Made by a program: the position numbers and the translations under genes. The notes under the pieces were generated by a model. It had not been told where the DNA came from, made no database searches, and saw only the letters and a list, made by a program, of their open reading frames with translations. Below are positions 15,501 through 21,755 of a stretch of DNA of 21,755 bases, piece after piece (position 1 is the stretch's first letter; each line of letters begins with the position of its first letter). Source of the DNA: CAZDDI01 sp964504195 (GTDB lineage: Bacteria > Chloroflexota > Anaerolineae > B4-G1 > SLSP01); assembly GCA_964504195.1 (NCBI GenBank), contig CAZDDI010000065.1, positions 1-21,755 on the forward strand, in the 5' to 3' direction.

Positions 15501-15643
15501 TGCATATCCCAGCCGAGCGCGGCAAAGAGCGGCTCCAACAGCTCGCGCCGCGCCTGCTCCTCGTTATACTCCGCCGAGCGCAACGCCGCGCGATGTAGTT
15601 TGTAATAGGCGATCAGTTCAATGATTTCCGGGGGTGTGGGCAT
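12551..15643 (-). CDS. Type IIG-like restriction enzyme / adenine-specific DNA methyltransferase
   Basis: A 1030-residue single-chain restriction-modification protein. The N terminus (about 60-135) has a PD-(D/E)xK nuclease pattern, PDY at 75-77 and VEAKK at 89-93, as in HsdR-N-like domains. An alpha-helical linker follows. The N6-adenine methylase core has YYTPTYIVEYIV (366-377), motif I DPACGSGSF (408-416), LYGVDID (470-476) and catalytic motif IV NPPY (570-573). Residues about 733-950 form a TaqI/Eco57I-like target-recognition domain. A helical tail ends in EGAADS. It should cut and methylate the same asymmetric site; target sequence unknown. A palindromic repeat is translated in frame at residues 381-404, and the recognition domain is AT-rich relative to the rest. 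The start is fixed by an in-frame TAA 13-15 bases upstream and AAAAGGAA. No separate methylase or specificity gene is present. A purely methylating or defective enzyme remains possible. Confidence 0.9.
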   Translation of the reverse strand: MPTPPEIIELIAYYKLHRAALRSAEYNEEQARRELLEPLFAALGWDMQNRQAYALQYRDVVQEESIRVGGQTKAPDYTFRIGGARKFFVEAKKPAVGLRDDPAPAYQLRRYAWSAKLALSILTNFEEFAVYDCRIKPAVSDAAATARVLWLTCDDYLTRWDELAGLFSRDAILKGAFDRYAEDSRSKRGTAEVDTVFLQAMEEWRETLARALALRNPTLTPRALNAAVQLTLDRLIFLRIAEDRGLEPYGQLLALLNGGDTYARLGELFRRADDRYNSGLFHFRAEKARTDTPDEWTLGLTLDDKTLKPLLRALYYPESPYEFSVIPADILGQVYERFLGKVIRLTAGHRAVVEEKPEVKKAGGVYYTPTYIVEYIVQQTVGAHGRAPLQRAPLQCVPLQRAPLRIVDPACGSGSFLLGAYQYLLDGYLAAYSADAAKWAKGKSPRLLPGPGGAWRLTTAERKRILLEHLYGVDIDPQAVEVTKLSLLLKALEGETEETLSTQLRLFRERALPDLSHNIQCGNSLIGPEFYTGQLTFLDEEEQYRINAFDWQTAFPEVFAAGGFDVVIGNPPYIRIQTLKEWAPREVEFYKRQFVAASKGNYDIYVVFVEKALALLNAQGRLGFILPHKFFNAQYGEALRRQLGAGRCLAQIVHFGDQQIFANATTYTCLLFLDKGGRDEFTVTKVSDLLAWRADPITAPAAQLPAARAVAAEWNFTVGAGAGLFERLSQMPVKLENVTGRIFQGLKTSADKIYIVEEREHYTERVKVYSPQKEQEYWFEPDLLHPLIKGGDSKRYLLTRTSRLIVFPYTQLENGSVGLIPEAVLKAQYPLTWAYLVDNKAYLENREDGKMRGLQWYAYGRTQALEVMSLPKIFTPDLAANSSFSLDETGEIFFTGGVAGGYGVLVLPEYSREYVLGLLNSRLLEWFIRQIATTMRGGYFSYESRFIRHLPIRVIDFANPTEVALHDRVVALVEALLQAHRQIAAAQASHEHTLLQRQIALADGQLDALIYELYGLSDADIRLIEGAADS
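14432..14503. repeat. In-frame palindromic and 15-bp tandem repeat inside the methylase gene
   Basis: Three 15-bp near-identical units, each ending TTGTA (14434-14448, 14449-14463, 14464-14478), run into a fourth unit. A perfect 28-bp palindrome spans 14476-14503. All spacings are multiples of three, so the gene reads through, giving LQRAP, LQCVP, LQRAP repeats and VGAHGRAP between IVEYIVQQT and RIVDPACG. The palindrome resembles intergenic GGGGCGCAC...GTGCGCCCC repeats of Chloroflexota-type genomes, here exapted into coding sequence. Confidence 0.8.
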
Positions 15644-15660
15644 GGGCGATTCCTTTTAGT

Positions 15661-15764
15661 TGCTGGTTGCTGGTTGCTTGCTGCTTGCTGCTTGCTGCTT
15701 GTTGCTTGCTGCTTGCTGCTTGCTGCTTGCTGCTTGCTGCTTGCTGCTTGCTGCTTGCTGCTTG
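15661..15764. repeat. Heptanucleotide tandem repeat TGCTTGC
   Basis: Nearly 15 consecutive 7-bp units are visible before the assembly gap. The first two are TGCTGGT variants and one is TGCTTGT; the rest are TGCTTGC. The array begins about 18 bases upstream of the restriction-methylase start codon, in its 5' region, and runs into the gap, so its true length is unknown. Reading frames of the KQQAASS type across it are artefacts. Confidence 0.95.
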
Positions 15765-15864
15765 NNNNNNNNNNNNNNNNNNNNNNNNNNNNNNNNNNNN
15801 NNNNNNNNNNNNNNNNNNNNNNNNNNNNNNNNNNNNNNNNNNNNNNNNNNNNNNNNNNNNNNNN
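15765..15864. other. Assembly gap of 100 N
   Basis: Exactly 100 undetermined bases, the conventional placeholder for a gap of unknown size. The left flank is the heptanucleotide array; the right flank is unique sequence. The gap probably hides the rest of the array and the promoter of the restriction-methylase. Confidence 0.99.
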
Positions 15865-15934
15865 CCACATTGTAGCATGGCTTGGGGGCGGCGCAATCAG
15901 CGTGTTTTTTCATGCACAGAGGCTTGCGGTATCA

Positions 15935-15943
15935 TGGTATAAT
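15935..15943 (+). promoter_or_regulatory. Extended -10 promoter of the FAD oxidoreductase gene
   Basis: TGGTATAAT is a perfect -10 box with the extended TGn element. No good -35 is present 17 bases upstream, which extended -10 promoters tolerate. It lies 33 bases before the start codon at 15976. Confidence 0.6.
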
Positions 15944-15975
15944 GAGTTTGATTCATTCCAACTCAGGATACTGCT

Positions 15976-17145
15976 ATGCAACCAAACACAGATTACGACA
16001 TCATCATCGTTGGCTCAGGCCCGGCGGGGATTGCTACCTGGCTGCATCTGCTGGAACGCGACCCGGCGCTGGCGCAGCGCGCGCTAATGCTGGAGAAGGC
16101 CCGCCATCCACGGCCCAAGTTGTGCGCGGGCGGCCTGCTGCCGGATGGCGTACGGCGGCTGGAGCTGCTAGGGCTGGATGTCAACGAGATCCCCCACGTC
16201 AAAGCGCCGTGGAGCAATTTCACGTTCGAGGGGCGCGGGCTGCGGATGAACGCCAAAGGGCTGGATTACGCCTTCTATGTGATCCGCCGCCACGAGTTCG
16301 ATGCCTGGCTGGTGGGGAAGGCCCGCGCGCGGGGCTTGCAGCTGGAAGAGGAGACGCCGGTACGCGCCGTGCGTCCCGATAGCGCGGGCGTGATCGTAGA
16401 GACGGAGCGCGGCACCTATCGCGCGCGGGCGGTGGTAGGGGCAGATGGCGCGAACAGCCTGGTGCGGCGGGTCGTGCAGCCAGCATCACGGCATAACGTG
16501 GCCCGGCTGCTGGAGGTGGTAGTCCATCCGCGCCCCGAGGCCGCACTCGCCGCGCCCTTCCCCCATCAGCCGGAAGAAGCGTACTTCGAGTTCGATTACC
16601 TGCCGGACGGCATCCAGGGCTATGTGTGGGACTTCCCCACGCAGGAGGGTGGCGTTCCCATGCGCTGTATGGGCGTGTACGATAGCCGCGTGCATCCCAA
16701 AGGCGCGAAGGGCGATCTGCCGCGCGTGCTGGCCGAGTATATGGGCCGTTACGGCTACGCGCCGGAAGATTACACGCTGCATGCCCACCCCATCCGCTGG
16801 TTCGATGCAGGCGCTACGTTCGCCGTGCCGGGGATCCTGCTGGTGGGCGATGCCGCCGGAGTGGATGCTGCGTTCGGTGAGGGGTTGAGTCCGGCGCTGG
16901 GCTATGGCGAGATCGCCGCCGGTGCGCTGGCGGACGCCTTCGCCAGCGGGGATTTCGGCTTTGGCGATTATCGCCAGCGGGTGTTGCGGCACGCGCTGGG
17001 CAAGGCGCTGCGTACCCGCACCTTCAGCGCGCGGATGATCTTTGGCCTGCGGCAGCCCTTCATACAACGACTGCTCTGGCAGCACTTGAACCGACTGCTC
17101 AACTGGTACATCGAAAATTTCATGATCAACTGGACCGAGCGGTAG
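15976..17145 (+). CDS. Geranylgeranyl reductase family FAD-dependent oxidoreductase
   Basis: This 389-residue flavoprotein is of the GGR/p-hydroxybenzoate-hydroxylase-like fold. The N-terminal FAD dinucleotide motif is IIIVGSGPAG (G13, G15, G18). KLCAGGLLPDGV (about 49-60) is the PxxxxCGGxL-type motif of the GGR family. GADGANSLVRR (about 155-165) and GILLVGDAAGVDAAFGEGL (about 285-303) bind FAD. Family members reduce isoprenoid double bonds in archaeal lipids, chlorophyll or menaquinone side chains; others are halogenases or hydroxylases. Substrate cannot be read from sequence; menaquinone or polyprenol reduction is a guess. The C terminus has an aromatic, amphipathic tail (IQRLLWQHLNRLLNWYIENF) likely to touch the membrane. 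AGGA lies 7 bases before the ATG. An inverted repeat at 17155-17212 follows. Confidence 0.88.
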   Translation: MQPNTDYDIIIVGSGPAGIATWLHLLERDPALAQRALMLEKARHPRPKLCAGGLLPDGVRRLELLGLDVNEIPHVKAPWSNFTFEGRGLRMNAKGLDYAFYVIRRHEFDAWLVGKARARGLQLEEETPVRAVRPDSAGVIVETERGTYRARAVVGADGANSLVRRVVQPASRHNVARLLEVVVHPRPEAALAAPFPHQPEEAYFEFDYLPDGIQGYVWDFPTQEGGVPMRCMGVYDSRVHPKGAKGDLPRVLAEYMGRYGYAPEDYTLHAHPIRWFDAGATFAVPGILLVGDAAGVDAAFGEGLSPALGYGEIAAGALADAFASGDFGFGDYRQRVLRHALGKALRTRTFSARMIFGLRQPFIQRLLWQHLNRLLNWYIENFMINWTER

Positions 17146-17154
17146 AGGTAGAAT

Positions 17155-17212
17155 CTATCCGAAAGTTACCCAGGTCTCGACAGGCTCGACCCCCGGCGAA
17201 ATTTTCGGATAG
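17155..17212. repeat. Long-loop inverted repeat between oxidoreductase and GT-B-like genes
   Basis: CTATCCGAAA (17155-17164) and TTTCGGATAG (17203-17212) are perfect inverses, extendable inward by G-U and two A-T pairs. The loop of about 38 bases carries a TCGACAGGCTCGAC direct pair of GCTCGAC/TCTCGAC. It could be a dispersed repeat or a terminator for the oxidoreductase gene, though no T-tract follows. The remainder of 17213-17345 is AT-rich with no visible gene. Confidence 0.5.
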
Positions 17213-17360
17213 GTGCCTAACCCCAAATATGGGGGTAAAGCCGGTGTACGTGCGAATTTTTCCCTAATGCCAAAAACTCTTTGTGCCTCTGTGGTGAATC
17301 ACTTTTTAGCAAAATCGAGCAACACTTCCAAAAATCTGTCATTATCAGGAGCACTCAATA

Positions 17361-18914
17361 ATGAAAAAAGTAAACGGTCAATATATCGTGTATGGGAACG
17401 CCCTCAGCACCCGGCATTCCAGCCAGACCGACGCCTGGCAGGAAAAGTTCGTCAAAATGTTCGATTACGACCCGAACGAGTCCTACACGCTCAGCATCCA
17501 CGATAACCCCTACCTGGGCGATGTGTTCGGCCTCAAGGACATCCTGCGCAACGGCGATGGCGCGCCGGTGCAAAACGACGGCTCGCATGTGATCTGTAGC
17601 ACCATCCGCATGGGCTTTGGACATTACCGCATCGCCATGGCGGGCGCTTCCTGCGCCAAAGCGATGGGCTTCACCCCGCTCTGGCTCGACCTGCTGGCGA
17701 TCCCCGGCATCACCACCGAGGTCATCAACTGGTGCAACACCTGGTACAGCCGCTGGTCGCGCCTCTCGCAGCGCTACCCGCTCTTCAACCAGTTCGTGTG
17801 GGAGCCGGTCACAACCGGCGAGCCGACCTTGCCCATCTTGCAGGACTTCCTCAACGCCTGGATTGTGGGTTGGCCCTGGCGCTTCCTCAAAACCAATGTC
17901 AAAGACTACAAGATGAGCGAGCTCTTCCGCAACCTCTATGGCGCGCTGCCCTCCGAAATACCCACACTCACCTCGCACATGTGGAACTGCATGGGCGCGG
18001 TGGCCGGTGGCATGACCAATGTGGTGGATATGATGTTCGATAACTGGCCGATGGCCTTCCAGCTCACCGAAGGGGCCAAGCACGGCGTCCAATCGCCGTC
18101 CGGCTACTACGGCTTCCGCGTGATGCGCGGTTTCGATGAGACCAACAAGGTGATGCACCCCGTGCCGCCGGAGGCCCTGCACTACGTCGGGCATCATGTG
18201 GATCACGAACTGGTCGAGAACATCGAGGGTGACTGCGCCGCGCGCCTCCGCCGCATGAACGCGGGCGAGCCGCGCCGCTTCCTGGTGACGATGGGCGGCG
18301 CGGGCGCGCAGCGCGAGCTCTTCAAGGCCATCATCGAGCACTGCATCCCGCTGGTGAAGCAGGGCAAGGTGACGCTCTTCGTGAATCTGGGCGATCACAA
18401 GGACAACTGGACGTGGCTCGAAGGCGAGCTGGCGGACTACCAGGAGATGCTCACCACGCACTTCACTTGGGACGATACCCGCGCCTTCGCCGATGCCATT
18501 CGCGCGGGGAGCGCGCAGGGCGTCCACGTCTTCCTGCACGCCAACACCTTCCACGCGGTCTACGCCACCAACTACCTGATGCGTGTGATAGATGTGATGA
18601 TCACCAAGCCCAGCGAACTGGCCTTCTACCCCGTGCCCAAAATCTTCAACGAGCGCGTGGGCGGTCACGAGATGTGGGGCGCGATTCGCGGCGCGGAACT
18701 GGGCGATGGCACGGTAGAAGTCCGCACCATCCCGCAGACGCTCCAGGCCATTGACCTGCTGGCGACCGAGACCGACCTGCTCCAGATGTACTGCGATTGC
18801 ATCGTCAAGAACAAGCGCATCGGCATCTACGATGGCGGCTACAAGTGCGTGGAACTCGCCACCGGCAAGAAATTCGAGCGCAAAGCGGATGGGACGGTTA
18901 TCGGGCTGGCGTAA
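17361..18914 (+). CDS. Uncharacterised protein with GT-B glycosyltransferase-like features
   Basis: This 517-residue soluble protein is probably cytoplasmic, with no signal or membrane span. No family can be named with confidence. STIRMGFGHYRIAMAGASCA (residues 80-99) resembles the Gly-rich GxGHxxxA loop opening GT-B enzymes such as MurG and MGDG synthase. FLVTMGGAGAQRELF (about 307-321) resembles the start of their C-terminal nucleotide-sugar domain. VIDVMITKPSELAFY (about 412-426) resembles the DxxITKPGG donor-site region. The N-terminal 75 residues, with SIHDNPYLGDVFGLKD, are not typical of those families. AGGAG precedes the ATG by 9 bases. It lies 215 bases after the oxidoreductase gene on the same strand and ends before a strong terminator. 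A sugar transferase or a non-catalytic GT-B relative are both possible. Confidence 0.7.
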   Translation: MKKVNGQYIVYGNALSTRHSSQTDAWQEKFVKMFDYDPNESYTLSIHDNPYLGDVFGLKDILRNGDGAPVQNDGSHVICSTIRMGFGHYRIAMAGASCAKAMGFTPLWLDLLAIPGITTEVINWCNTWYSRWSRLSQRYPLFNQFVWEPVTTGEPTLPILQDFLNAWIVGWPWRFLKTNVKDYKMSELFRNLYGALPSEIPTLTSHMWNCMGAVAGGMTNVVDMMFDNWPMAFQLTEGAKHGVQSPSGYYGFRVMRGFDETNKVMHPVPPEALHYVGHHVDHELVENIEGDCAARLRRMNAGEPRRFLVTMGGAGAQRELFKAIIEHCIPLVKQGKVTLFVNLGDHKDNWTWLEGELADYQEMLTTHFTWDDTRAFADAIRAGSAQGVHVFLHANTFHAVYATNYLMRVIDVMITKPSELAFYPVPKIFNERVGGHEMWGAIRGAELGDGTVEVRTIPQTLQAIDLLATETDLLQMYCDCIVKNKRIGIYDGGYKCVELATGKKFERKADGTVIGLA

Positions 18915-18943
18915 TAGCGTAGTCCGTAGTTGTGGCTGATGGT

Positions 18944-18977
18944 ACAGGGGGACAGGCAGACTGTTCCCCTGTTTTTT
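18944..18977 (+). terminator. Intrinsic terminator of the GT-B-like gene
   Basis: ACAGGGGGACAG (18944-18955) pairs with CTGTTCCCCTGT (18961-18972) with one G-U, a GCAGA loop and a run of six T (18972-18977). It stands 29 bases past the stop codon. Confidence 0.92.
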
Positions 18978-18979
18978 GT

Positions 18980-19008
18980 TTGACAATCAGCGGCTATTCA
19001 CATATAAC
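18980..19008 (+). promoter_or_regulatory. Consensus promoter for the GH31 gene
   Basis: TTGACA (18980-18985), a 17-base spacer and TATAAC (19003-19008) directly follow the terminator. Transcription from near 19015 would give a 5' leader of about 198 bases before the start at 19213. No riboswitch fold is recognised in that leader. Confidence 0.65.
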
Positions 19009-19212
19009 TTGACATACAAGGGACGTGCCCACATCCGCCCTTAGCACAGAATCGTGATTTATCAATAGGTGAGTTTTCTTAGACGTTTCCACAAATCCAT
19101 GCCGCCAACGATAAATGAAAACAACGTCCTGAGAGCGACCTTCAATTCGCGGTACGCCTGCTCGCTAACGGGTTTTGCAATTCGCCATTTGCTATTTTAA
19201 GGGGAGTCCCCC

Positions 19213-21192
19213 ATGAACATCACACTCGAATTTTCCAGAGCACCCTTTGAAATGCGTCTGCTGCGCGGCGAGGAAGTCGTGCTGCGCGTGCAGGCCCCTT
19301 ATGCTGTGGATGAGATTCGCCCGCAGGCTGACGCCACGCAATCCGTTACGTTTGTGGATACGGCGGCGACGCTGAGTATCATCACCTATACTGACCGCGT
19401 CGCACTGCGGTGGCAGGGCGCAGGTATCGTCAACACCGCGCCGCTGGATGCGCCCTGGTATGGGCAAGGGGAGCTCATCCACCAGCACTGGCCGCTCAAC
19501 AAGGTGATGCTGGCCGAAGCGCCGCTGCTCACGGTGGATAACGGCCCGACCGGGCTGCTCTGCATCCAGACGCCCGCCTGGCTCATCGCTACGGGCGTCG
19601 CGTTGCTGGCGCGCTCGGAGGTGGCGGTGGGCCTCAATCAGCCGCCCGCCGATGCGCCGCGCTTCGCGTGGGACCTCGGCGGCGGGCAAGGCCCGGCAGA
19701 CCAGCGCCCCATGCTCGATCCGGGCGGGCAGGGCGACGGGCTGTTCACCTTGCGCGGCGACGATCTGGCTTACGACCTGCTCCTCGGCGCTGACCTTCCC
19801 GGCGCGCAGGCCGCGCTCATCGCCGAACTGGGGCATCCCACCGCCACCCCGCCCCGTGAGCTGTTCGAACGCCCCATCTGGACGACCTGGGCACGCTACA
19901 AGGATCTGGTCAACCAGGACGTGGTGCTGGGCTTTGCCCGCGAGATTGTGGAGCAGGGTTTCCCCTACAGCGTGCTGGAGATTGACGACCGCTGGCAGGT
20001 CTATTACGGCGATCTGGACTTCGACCCGGCGCGATTCCCCGATCCGCGCGGCATGATCGAGACGTTGCACGGCATGGGCTTCCAGGTGACGGCCTGGGTC
20101 ATCCCGTTCCTCGATCCGCGCTCGCAGGCGGCGACGGAGGGCGAGGCGCACGGTTATCTGGTGCGCCGGCCGGATGGCTCGCCGTATCCGGTGAAGTGGT
20201 GGCAGGGCGTGGGCTATCTGCTCGATGCGAGCCATCCGGCGGCGTTGGAGTGGTTCGGGGCGCGGCTACGCGCGCTGCAAACCGCCACCGGCCTGGATGG
20301 CTTCAAGTTCGATGCAGGCGAGGCGCTCTTCTTACCGGAGGATGGCGTCACCCACGCGCCGCTGGCCTCGCGCAATGCGTACACCCAGCGCTATGTGGAG
20401 TGGGTGGGGCATAACTTCAGCCTCACGGAGGTTCGCTCCGGCTGGCTCAATCAACGCGCGCCGATTTTCTTCCGACTGTGGGACGAGACGAGCCACTGGA
20501 CTTACGCTAACGGCCTGCGCTCGATCATCCCTTCGGCGCTGGCGCTCTCAGTAACAGGCTACCCCTTCATCTTGCCGGACATGGTGGGCGGCAACGCCTA
20601 CTTCAGCGCGCAGGAGGATGGCCCGCTACATTGGGTGTGGGAGCGCTTCATCCACCCGCAGCTGGCATCCGGCGCGGATGATGCGTGGGGGTCGGTCTTC
20701 GCGGCGACGGCGAAACTGCCGCGCTTCATCCGTTGCTCGCCGCAGTTCGGCTATCCCACCGCGGAGCTGCTGATCCGGTGGACGCAGGCTAACGCGCTGC
20801 TGCCCGCGATGCAGTTCAGCCTGGCCCCGTGGGAGTTCGGCGAGGAGTGTACCGCGATCTGCCGCCGCTACGCACTGCTACATCAAGATCTCGCGCCCCG
20901 CATCCTGCGCTGGGCTGAGGAGGCCGCGCGCACGGGCGCGTCCATCATCCGCCCCGTGTGGCAGCGCGCGCCCCACGACCCGCGCGCGTGGGCCTGCGAC
21001 GATCAATTCCTGGTGGGGGACGAATTCCTCGTCGCGCCGGTGCTGTACGAGGCACAACCCGCCCGCGACATCTACTTCCCGGCAGGGACGTGGCGCGATT
21101 ACTGGAACGGTCAAACCTTCACCGGCCCGGCGGTGGCGGAATGCTACCCTGCACCGTTGGACGTGTTGCCGTTGTTCGAGCGGATTGGGTGA
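19213..21192 (+). CDS. GH31 family glycoside hydrolase, MYORG-like subgroup
   Basis: This 659-residue retaining alpha-glycosidase has a (beta/alpha)8 barrel. The N-terminal beta-sandwich spans about 1-215. The barrel begins with RPIWTTWARYKDLVNQDVVL (about 222-241). The nucleophile is D367 in DGFKFDAGEALFLP, a signature shared with the MYORG (KIAA1161) branch. The probable acid/base is D424 in FFRLWDETSHW. SIIPSALALSVTGYPFILPDMVGGNAYF (about 437-464) matches that branch closely. C-terminal beta domains include DEFLVAPVLYE and IYFPAGTWRDYWNG. Human MYORG is an alpha-galactosidase, so galactosidase activity is a reasonable but untested guess. There is no signal peptide, so it is probably cytoplasmic. 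The AGGGGAG ribosome-binding site precedes the ATG, and GGGGAGTCCCC (19201-19211) could fold on itself. It has its own promoter; no sugar transporter is adjacent. Confidence 0.9.
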   Translation: MNITLEFSRAPFEMRLLRGEEVVLRVQAPYAVDEIRPQADATQSVTFVDTAATLSIITYTDRVALRWQGAGIVNTAPLDAPWYGQGELIHQHWPLNKVMLAEAPLLTVDNGPTGLLCIQTPAWLIATGVALLARSEVAVGLNQPPADAPRFAWDLGGGQGPADQRPMLDPGGQGDGLFTLRGDDLAYDLLLGADLPGAQAALIAELGHPTATPPRELFERPIWTTWARYKDLVNQDVVLGFAREIVEQGFPYSVLEIDDRWQVYYGDLDFDPARFPDPRGMIETLHGMGFQVTAWVIPFLDPRSQAATEGEAHGYLVRRPDGSPYPVKWWQGVGYLLDASHPAALEWFGARLRALQTATGLDGFKFDAGEALFLPEDGVTHAPLASRNAYTQRYVEWVGHNFSLTEVRSGWLNQRAPIFFRLWDETSHWTYANGLRSIIPSALALSVTGYPFILPDMVGGNAYFSAQEDGPLHWVWERFIHPQLASGADDAWGSVFAATAKLPRFIRCSPQFGYPTAELLIRWTQANALLPAMQFSLAPWEFGEECTAICRRYALLHQDLAPRILRWAEEAARTGASIIRPVWQRAPHDPRAWACDDQFLVGDEFLVAPVLYEAQPARDIYFPAGTWRDYWNGQTFTGPAVAECYPAPLDVLPLFERIG

Positions 21193-21206
21193 AGTCTATA
21201 GACGGT

Positions 21207-21218
21207 CAATGTCATTAA
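21207..21218. repeat. Terminus-like fragment of the palindromic element
   Basis: CAATGTCATTAA is identical to the first 12 bases of the element at 9211. The sequence diverges afterwards. It could be a remnant or a chance match. Confidence 0.3.
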
Positions 21219-21315
21219 AGGACTGTAAAAGTATAACTTCCAGTTTATGTCCGTGTTTTAATGGTGGAATTCAGGAACTTATAAATTTACAAACCCTTAG
21301 ATTGCGGAGAACCTA

Positions 21316-21678
21316 ATGGCAGAGAAAATTCAAGGTATTGGTATGGTTTTAATTTGGAGTCTACTTTTGTTTGTAGGTGGGTCTTGTGGTCAAATATCGT
21401 GTCATCTCTCTCAATCAGAGGATGTCTCAGTGTATGTCAAGGGAATTTGGCGATATTGGATAGGGATAAATGGTAATGAAAAAATTTATTTACGCCCAGC
21501 TTTTGTCCAGGGATTGGGTATACTATATTTCATTTGTGGTGTATGTGGCGTGTTGCTCTGGGGAATATCAGTAGTAAAACCGCTTACTATTTGGGTAACT
21601 CTTGGCGGGATGGGTGTGGGTGGCATTGCGCAGTACCGCAAAACTAACCCTGTATTATGCTCAAAACACGCATATTGA
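21316..21678 (+). CDS. Small predicted membrane protein of unknown function
   Basis: This 120-residue protein has hydrophobic segments at about 8-26, 65-86 and 88-106, and a hydrophilic loop (about 30-62) rich in charged and aromatic residues. CGGAGA lies 5 bases before the ATG. No family is recognised. Base composition is clearly more AT-rich than the leuS or GH31 genes, hinting at recent acquisition or weak constraint. The ORF is intact from start to stop. It could be an orphan gene. Confidence 0.55.
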   Translation: MAEKIQGIGMVLIWSLLLFVGGSCGQISCHLSQSEDVSVYVKGIWRYWIGINGNEKIYLRPAFVQGLGILYFICGVCGVLLWGISVVKPLTIWVTLGGMGVGGIAQYRKTNPVLCSKHAY

Positions 21679-21755
21679 GGGCTTTGACCGAGCGACTTTG
21701 GCGCGATTGCCGGCCAAGGCAATGCCGGAGGGCCACCGGGAGAGGCTTCGGCAGG
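21679..21755. other. Unassigned GC-rich window end
   Basis: GC content rises abruptly after the stop of the small membrane protein. Nothing can be assigned from 77 bases; it may be the edge of another gene or repeat. Confidence 0.3.

Noticed and set aside
14492..15598. 368-codon plus-strand frame opposite the restriction-methylase
   Set aside because: Shadow of the clear methylase and nuclease reading on the minus strand; no domain or start signal.
15661..15764. CRISPR-like array
   Set aside because: Units are 7 bp and contiguous without spacers, so it is a simple tandem repeat.
15613..15942. Open frames reading through the heptanucleotide array and N gap
   Set aside because: They consist of repeat-encoded residues plus undetermined bases and have no independent coding evidence.
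17355..18986. 543-codon minus-strand frame opposite the GT-B-like gene
   Set aside because: The plus-strand ORF has a ribosome-binding site, normal protein composition and a terminator just after it. The antisense frame runs through that terminator and is rich in His, Arg and Val repeats.
19099..19200. 33-codon ORF in the GH31 leader
   Set aside because: No ribosome-binding site precedes it, no codon bias toward one amino acid, and no terminator lies between it and GH31, so a leader-peptide role is not supported.
19192..20235. 347-codon minus-strand frame opposite the GH31 gene
   Set aside because: Arg/His-rich shadow frame of a clearly recognisable glycosidase.

Overview
The window looks like a draft scaffold or metagenome bin from a moderately high-GC bacterium, most likely a member of the Chloroflexota. 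This is an inference. It rests on the large exported TadE-plus-Ig-like protein, a secreted beta-rich lipoprotein carrying an FYRxxL..GW module, and intergenic DNA full of palindromic dispersed repeats. A run of exactly 100 N (15765-15864) is a scaffold gap of unknown true size. It sits where a heptanucleotide tandem repeat runs into it. No tRNA, rRNA, CRISPR array or transposase gene was seen.

Layout. Positions 1-8972 are all on the minus strand. They hold a 1296-residue cell-surface protein that begins as a TadE-like pseudopilin, a YitT-family membrane protein, an aminoglycoside-phosphotransferase-fold kinase, and a tightly coupled pair of exported proteins (a signal-peptide protein followed 2-3 nt later by a lipoprotein). 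At 9360-12480 the strand switches to plus for leuS, which has a promoter, a leucine-rich leader ORF, an intrinsic terminator and a competing antiterminator pairing upstream, and a strong terminator downstream. At 12551-15643 (minus) lies a single-chain type IIG-like restriction-methylase. It has an AT-rich target-recognition segment, a palindromic repeat translated in frame, and a heptanucleotide repeat immediately upstream. From 15976 to the end (plus) come an FAD-dependent geranylgeranyl-reductase-family oxidoreductase, an uncharacterised 517-residue protein with GT-B-like features, a GH31 glycosidase of the MYORG-like subgroup, and a small AT-rich membrane protein.

How they fit together. 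There is no single pathway. leuS is housekeeping and appears to be controlled by leucine supply through ribosome-mediated attenuation. The restriction-methylase is the accessory and defence element and shows several marks of rapid evolution. The oxidoreductase, GT-B-like protein and GH31 enzyme may touch lipid or glycan metabolism, but each seems to have its own transcription signals, so a shared role is only a guess.

The most interesting signals are the putative leuS attenuator, the modular and repeat-laden restriction-methylase, the TadE-adhesin fusion, and a small palindromic element with a probable 8-bp target duplication.
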